Source of the DNA: Larix kaempferi
Lineage: Eukaryota > Streptophyta > Pinopsida > Pinales > Pinaceae
Length of the DNA: 64,000 bases
Assembly: GCA_027924585.1 (NCBI GenBank)
Contig: BSBM01000123.1
Coordinates: 12,712,001 to 12,776,000 of the forward strand
Reading direction: 5' to 3'
Position 1 is the stretch's first letter, and each line of letters starts with the position of its first letter. Positions 58,508 through 64,000 of the stretch are shown here, piece by piece. Position numbers and translations under genes: made by a program. Under the pieces are notes generated by a model that saw nothing but the letters and a program-made list of their open reading frames with translations, was not told where the DNA came from and did not search any database.

Positions 58508-60183
58508 TGTTGAAAGAATTCAAATAACTGAGAGGGGGAGGTGAATCAGTTATTTATAAGCTTAAATTATTTATTCCTTTTTAACTTTTATGTTTAATTA
58601 CTGAATAACAGTCGACTTGTTGTTGAGAGCTTAATGAACAATTATTCAAAAACAATCATTCACATAATAAACACTAAGACACAGATTTTACGAGGAAACC
58701 CATAAAGGGAGAAAACCTCTTCTTCTTAGGATGTCAAGCAAGCTTCAACTTTTGTACATCATTGATATTGAGCACTGACTCAAATGAGGCTACAACCTTT
58801 GTTTTACAAGCTACAACTTGTAGAGAGAACCAACTCTCTTGTTTCTCTAGTAGCCACTAGATGGAAGCAACAAATCCCTCTGTTTTCCAGCACCAACTGG
58901 ATAGAAGCACCCACTTCCTCATGTACAAGCACCGACTTGTACACAAAAGACCTTAGTCTTCCCTAGCACCACCCGACCACCCTGTTTTTCAACTTCAATA
59001 AAACATTTCTTACCAACTTGGTCTCTGTTCTGTTGACATCCTCAGCTCCTTTTCTGTCTCCGTTCATCTTCAAGTCTGCATCATTCTCGTCATCTCGGCC
59101 ATTTCTTTGTTTTCCTCTGAAATACTCAAACCCTTCTGTCAATGATGTATAATTTCATTCTCACAGAAATTGGAAGCTCTCGATATTATCTCTATGTTTT
59201 CTCTTTGTTCTCCATGCAGCCTTCTCTCATTCCAAATATCACTATGTCGTCCTCTCTACCATATTCAACAACACTAGCAACATTCATTCAATCCAAATAT
59301 ATAGCTGATTAATCTTTCATCGTAGTCTCTTCGAATTCCAATCTGACGGTTTGATAACTAACTAAATTGCTTGACCGTTTCGGCAACTAAATCAGCTGGA
59401 AACTGAATCAGCATGTAACAGAACCAATCGAGAACTGAAACGACAAATAACTAAAACAAATCGTTCAACTGCTTCAACACTCTTCTTTGTTCACGCGTGT
59501 TAACTTCCTGGGTATTTAATTCGGCTGTCGTTGGTCCTTTTCTCCTCGTTGAATTCGTCGAGTCTCTCATTCGACCATCCTCGCACTTCACCTATCTTGT
59601 CGACCTTCTTAATTGGTTGTCGGTTCCCTGTGCCTTATTTCGACCAATATACTAACTCGACCTCGACCAGTCTCCGTCTCGACTTTGACCAATTGGTTCA
59701 TTCACTGCGACTAACATTCTTAACCAACCTCGACTATTTGACTTTCAACCAAAAATTCCAGTACTACCATGACTTAGTAATCTTTTAACCACCTGATTAT
59801 GCCTTCGAATTTGTTTTAATCATTTTACTTCAACTCGAGATCACCCAGACCATGTCTCGGTCATCTTCGACTAGAGCTCCTTCGACCATCTCATTTTCAT
59901 TCTTCCTTCAACTAATTATGTCTTCGACCAACTCGTCCAATTTGATTGATTCGGCCTCAACTAAGCCGAATTTCCAATTCGACAGTATACAGACTCCAAC
60001 CCGACTAACTCTGCCTTTGACTGGTTATGTTTTCGACCAGCTGATTGACTCTGCCTTTGACTAGTTCTGTCTTTGACCAGCTCGCTATACATCTTTGACC
60101 AACTCATATATGAATTGCCATCGATGACAATACTCCAACAAAACTTCAACGAACCAATCTCAATAACTTAACTTTTATCAACA
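58508..60183 (-). repeat. Copia-3 5' LTR (1676 bp)
   Basis: In plus reading it runs TGTTGAAAGAATTC to ACTTTTATCAACA. It contains many short TCGACC/TTCGACTAG units in its second half (about 59570-60100). Confidence 0.9.
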
Positions 60184-60767
60184 TGCCCATTAATGCAAAT
60201 TCTACTATTGAGTTGTGTTAACAATGTAGGGCCCATAGGTTTACCATTCCCTATCAATTCTCCACTCTTTCATCATCTACCTCTGTACTCTACAATAATA
60301 AAGGCAAACCATAGGCCATTATCAACCCACCAATTCGATGTTGCCCCTCCCTTTGTTATGGCTTTGATTATGGTTTGAAGCACTCGGTAACCTCTCTAGG
60401 CTTAGAATCTGATAATTGATGAACCAAAAGTGACACATTGACATGTACAACATACTACAAAATGTAGTTTGCATTCAGACTATGGCATGTGGTTGTCATG
60501 CAATCTATTTAAAACTTTGGATACTTCTAAAGTTCTACTAACTTGCAATTGCCACATTGACCTAACCTGCCCCAATGTTTTAATCTCCAATATTTTTATT
60601 ATATACATAAATGAATATCAACAAAATAAACGTTAATAATGACTTACATATTTTAAAATTAATTGTTTATAGGAACTAAATAATCTATAAAAGGGTAAAT
60701 ACCCATCAAATTTAACTCGTTTAAGATATTATTGACCTAGTACACCATTTTCATGCTAGAAGATTTG

Positions 60768-61087
60768 ACAAATTACAAATGTAGAATATTGTAGAAATTG
60801 CAACATTAATTAAAATATGTGTTTGTAATTATGCATGGGTCCTTATTTGGATTAGAATATATATTAATGGCAAAGAGCTTGCAATTACATAAGTTCTAAA
60901 AACAACTCATTTTAACACAAACCTTGTACAAATTACAAATGTAGAATATTGTAGAAATTGCAATATTAATTAAAATATGTGTTTGTAATTATGCATGGGT
61001 CCTTATTTGGATTAGAATATATATTAATGGCAAAGAGCTTGCAATTACATAAGTTCTAAAAACAACTTATTTCAACACAAACCATGT
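60768..61087. repeat. 160 bp tandem duplication
   Basis: acaaattacaaatgtagaat at 60768 recurs at 60928; the copies are nearly identical. Confidence 0.9.
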
Positions 61088-61609
61088 GTTCTAAAATAAA
61101 TAATTCAAAATTATTTTTTGTTAACGTAGTATGAATAATGTTGAAGAGCTTACAAATAATTTTTATCAGCATGGTATGAATCAATGTATAACAAGATGAT
61201 TGCTTCCATAGAATTGTTGCATTTATAAATAGTATAGTAATTTCAATTTGTAAATTTTAATTTTTGAAATAATCAATTTAAAATTGAATATTATGATGAA
61301 TTAATATTTATCATTATGATCTTTGAGCTCAATTTATCTTAAAGATATTTTTGTTGTCTTGAGTTGATTTTATACTTTATATTTTGATGTTAATATTAAG
61401 TGTAGCTTCTCAAAGATATTTTGTACTTTATATTGTTATAATATAATAATTGTAATTTCAAGATCATCAATTTCAATTTTGTTACTATGATAGAATTAAT
61501 ATTTGATCATGATACAAGGAGATATTAAAGATTGTGATCCATGGAAGAACATTTTTGTTGTACTTTAGAGGTTGATACAAAAAGACATAGCTTTTAACCT
61601 TTGAAATAT

Positions 61610-61691
61610 TTTTAATTATATATTATGATGAATTAATATTTGTTAATTATTTTTAATTATATATTATGATGAATTAATATTTGTTAATTAT
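61610..61691. repeat. 41 bp tandem duplication
   Basis: tttaattatatattatgatg and the following text is repeated once with a 41 bp period. Confidence 0.85.
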
Positions 61692-61825
61692 ATAGAAAGA
61701 TGTAATGATTGCAATTCTTGTGCTTAGATTATCTCAATTACATTTTTGTTGTTTTTCAATAGATATGAATCAAATTTTCACCATGCCACTCTCTTCCTCT
61801 CTACATTTGTGTGTGCAGATGCGTG

Positions 61826-61931
61826 TCTTTACAACAATAAGTTCAATTGGTTGCTACCAATATTGTTGAGCATTTGTATCTTTACAACAGTAAGTTCAAT
61901 TGGTTGCTACCAATATTGTTGAGCATTTTGT
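61826..61931. repeat. 53 bp tandem duplication
   Basis: tctttacaacaataagttca at 61826 recurs at 61879 with one base change. Confidence 0.9.
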
Positions 61932-62201
61932 TAATCGGTGCTCCATTCAAATTTCTTTGGGTTAGGTGCATTGATATACACCAATGGGTTGACTAGGGAT
62001 GTCATCCATGAACGTAGAGAAACATTTTAAGTTGCACTGCAAATTTTTCTCTGGAAAAAAAAGTTGTTCACCGGACTTTGTATCCAGTAGCAAATTGGGC
62101 ACCTAACATGGTCATCTCAATTAAGAAGCATATGTGCATTCCTGGTATGAATTCTATAATAACGGAGGATTCAAATTGGACATCCGTCATGAAGTCAAAG
62201 T

Positions 62202-62460
62202 TTTGAAAAAGGGCAGAAGTAGTCCCAAGCAAAAATATTAAAATGAAGAAAAACAATCGAATACTCCACAGACACTAAGGTAGTTCAACATCCTAAAATA
62301 GGTGGCAAGTTTGATTCAACATATAATATATTTGATTGAAAAGGGGCAGGAGCGATCCCAAGCAAAAATATTAATGAAGAAAAACAATTGAATACTCCAG
62401 ACATTAAGGTAGTTCTACATCCTAAAATAGGTGGCAGGCTTTATCCAATGTACATTATCT
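62202..62460. repeat. 133 bp tandem duplication
   Basis: ttgaaaaagggcagaagtag at 62202 and its diverged copy from about 62336 share the ggtagttc...cctaaaataggtggca text. Confidence 0.8.
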
Positions 62461-62540
62461 CCAATCAGATCTTGGCATATGTGTGGGATTCCCAGTGGTG
62501 ATCATTACTCAGCATGAGGACTTGTTTGTTACGCTAGCGT

Positions 62541-62693
62541 AAATCCATCTTAAACTCGAATCTATTAAGTACCGAGAAGGATCCGATTTCTTAAGGTGTA
62601 AAATTTTTATCTTAAATTTTTTCCCTTTCTAGAAAAAATTTACACGAGAAATTTGATCCCTCTTGGTGCTTGATAAATCTAGATCTATGTTGG
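62541..62693. repeat. Foldback repeat, second copy
   Basis: The arms aatccatcttaaactcgaat and ctattaagtaccgaga pair with tcttggtgcttgataaatct and agatctatgttgg. Inner arms gtgtaaaattttt and aaaaaatttacac also pair. It shares arm sequence with 36734-36831. Confidence 0.65.
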
Positions 62694-63540
62694 TTTTAAT
62701 TTTTTTATTTTAAGAGCAAACATGGATTTATTTATTTATTTGGTTTTAATTTTTTATTTAACGAGTCGACATCTCCTCCATATTGGGCTAGAGCACCTCA
62801 CTACCCTAGGTGCAATTAAAAAAGTTAATTTAATTATAATTATTTTCAATTGGTTAAGAACATGTTTTTCCTCCTAATGTCATATAGGTTCAAATAGCTA
62901 CTCTTTTGGTGTCTAACTAAATTGTGACTTTAAATATATATTAATATTAGTAGTAGTAATGACCTTAAAAATATATTATTATTATTATTATATTTGATAT
63001 TTGTTGTGCTTTCTATTAATTAGTTAAATAAATAATTACTCTTTATTTAAATCTAGTGTATTTTCTACTAATTTCAATTATATAATAATTGAATTATATA
63101 AATAATTGAGATTTATATATATTCAAATTTTAAATCAAAATTATTTTAATTTTTAATGGAAAACCAAAAACTAATTGATGTGAAAATGTGGAGTAACCCT
63201 ATATAAATATGGATACCAAAAACATGTATATTACATTTTTTTAAGGTACAATTTAATATTTATATATTGTAAGTTATAATATAAAATTTGATATAAAAGA
63301 TTACAATTGCTAATTAAAAAAGCAATATACATTATATTTAAAATCCATCCCATGTCACCAAGAGGATCCAATTTCTTGAGTGTAACTAGAGAGACCCACC
63401 TCAAAAAAATTGGGGCCCTCTGGTTTAAACTTATCCTAATCTACCTCGCTAAATAGATATTTTAACTATTTCTTATTATTTTACTTTTTCCACATTGTTT
63501 TACTTTTTAATTGTCTTAACATGTTTTGCTTATTACTTTT

Positions 63541-63655
63541 TCCTAATTCTTTAAAAGTTATTATTAAATTTTTAATTAAAATTTATGTCGACTCAATTTC
63601 CTATTCTTTAAAATTATTATTAAATTTTTAATTAAAATTTATGTCGACTCAATTA
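63541..63655. repeat. 58 bp tandem duplication
   Basis: A block with ttattattaaatttttaat and tttatgtcgactcaat is present twice in tandem. Confidence 0.85.
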
Positions 63656-63737
63656 TTACTATGTTGGAACATTACGTTACATAATATGTAACATAACGTG
63701 ACAACATCTCCCCCATATTGGGCTGTAGAAGCACTTC

Positions 63738-63977
63738 TTGGCGCAATCAGCAGGAAGTCATCTTGATAACCCAACAAAGATCATCAAGCCCAAGGCAATT
63801 TGTGTAAAGGAAGGATATGGGGCATCTGGGATCCTTAGTGCAGTGCTGGTGTCTGGAGATTGTAAGTTGTTTTGTTTTCTGAGACCCATACCAAAGGTCT
63901 CTCAAAATTCTTCTTTCATGTTTTGTGGCTCATTGATCTTTGAAAGGCCATCAATCAGCATTTATAGATCAGAGTAA
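63738..63977 (+). CDS. Possible exon or short unknown protein
   Basis: The 79-codon open frame starts MAQSAGSHLDNPTKIIKPK and continues ICVKEGYGASGILSAVLVSG. I do not recognise the family. A splice-donor-like GTAAG at 63861 after GGAGATT suggests the coding part may end there and the rest be intron. The composition is more balanced than in the surrounding AT-rich DNA. It could be chance. Confidence 0.25.
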   Translation: MAQSAGSHLDNPTKIIKPKAICVKEGYGASGILSAVLVSGDCKLFCFLRPIPKVSQNSSFMFCGSLIFERPSISIYRSE

Positions 63978-64000
63978 ATAAATGAGGAATTTATCAAACT

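Larger units (their letters stand above)
51307..60183 (-). mobile_element. Nearly complete Ty1/copia element (copia-3)
   Basis: Two long direct repeats (51307-52999 and 58508-60183) bracket a minus-strand internal region. In order from 58505 down it has a primer-binding site, gag, protease, integrase, reverse transcriptase, RNase H and polypurine tract. The long LTRs, the gag with two zinc-knuckle regions and an acidic coiled-coil segment resemble Sirevirus/Maximus-like copia elements, but no envelope-like frame was identified. All frames are interrupted. The flanks do not show an exact 5 bp duplication because the low end is altered. Confidence 0.9.
60184..63737. other. AT-rich DNA with repeated two-copy duplications
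   Basis: No gene was recognised. The stretch holds tandem duplications at 60768-61087, 61610-61691, 61826-61931, about 62202-62460 and 63541-63655, and a foldback at 62541-62693. A cttccatattgggct-like block recurs near 62770 and 63710 (catctcc(t/c)ccatattggg). Confidence 0.55.

Noticed and set aside
51302-60188. Exact 5 bp target duplication of copia-3
   Set aside because: The right flank reads TGCCC and no matching 5-mer lies at the eroded left edge, so it is not claimed.
63738-63977. Upstream exon of RRP43
   Set aside because: The sequence does not match the N-terminal domain of RRP43 and lies downstream of its stop codon.

Overview
The window is from a seed-plant nuclear genome, most likely a large, repeat-rich one. 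It holds one recognisable fragment of a host gene: the last two coding exons of the exosome subunit RRP43, at 35319-35838. Almost everything else is transposable-element debris: Ty1/copia, Ty3/gypsy, hAT transposons, MITEs and solo LTRs. A large-genome lineage such as a gymnosperm is an inference, from the sparse gene content and the apparently long intron context of RRP43. No tRNA, rRNA or CRISPR structure was seen.

Layout. 1-1097: unassigned. 1098-3830: a hAT remnant on the minus strand (hAT-B), split by a solo LTR (2714-3409). 3826-5744: a plus-strand copia (copia-1) truncated inside integrase. 5745-14845: a minus-strand gypsy (gypsy-1; pol 6087-10911) between two inverted arms. 14846-20886: long non-coding LTR/leader-like DNA. 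20887 to about 34290: one minus-strand copia (copia-2) carrying a deep nest. Inside it a MITE (21226-22044) interrupts the reverse transcriptase, and a solo LTR (LTR-1, 22906-31611) interrupts the end of integrase. LTR-1 holds a 6.7 kb hAT (hAT-A, 23487-30230), which in turn holds a MITE (about 24177-25147) and a second solo LTR of LTR-1's family (LTR-2, 25973-27568). Target-site duplications of the expected length (8 bp for hAT, 5 bp for LTR), plus reading continuity across the junctions, support the order of insertion.

35319-36442: RRP43 terminal exons, then a duplicated 3' flank. 36443-43880: low-information DNA with a foldback repeat and a coiled-coil-like coding remnant. 43882-49230: a third, different hAT-like transposase pseudogene on the minus strand (hAT-C), split by a compact 3.8 kb gypsy (gypsy-2, 44720-48519) with 171/181 bp LTRs and no reverse transcriptase region. 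51307-60183: the most complete element, a minus-strand copia (copia-3) with both LTRs, a primer-binding site, a polypurine tract and all domains in order, but with broken frames. 60184-64000: AT-rich DNA with several two-copy tandem duplications, a second foldback and one possible exon.

The elements work as gag, protease, integrase, reverse transcriptase and RNase H polyproteins (copia and gypsy) or as cut-and-paste transposases (hAT). Every one seen here is interrupted by stops, frameshifts or insertions, so none looks autonomous now. The best candidates for something unusual are the gypsy-1 domain order (an extra RNase H ahead of reverse transcriptase), the reconstructable nest, the arrays of short motifs at hAT ends, and the many two-copy tandem duplications.
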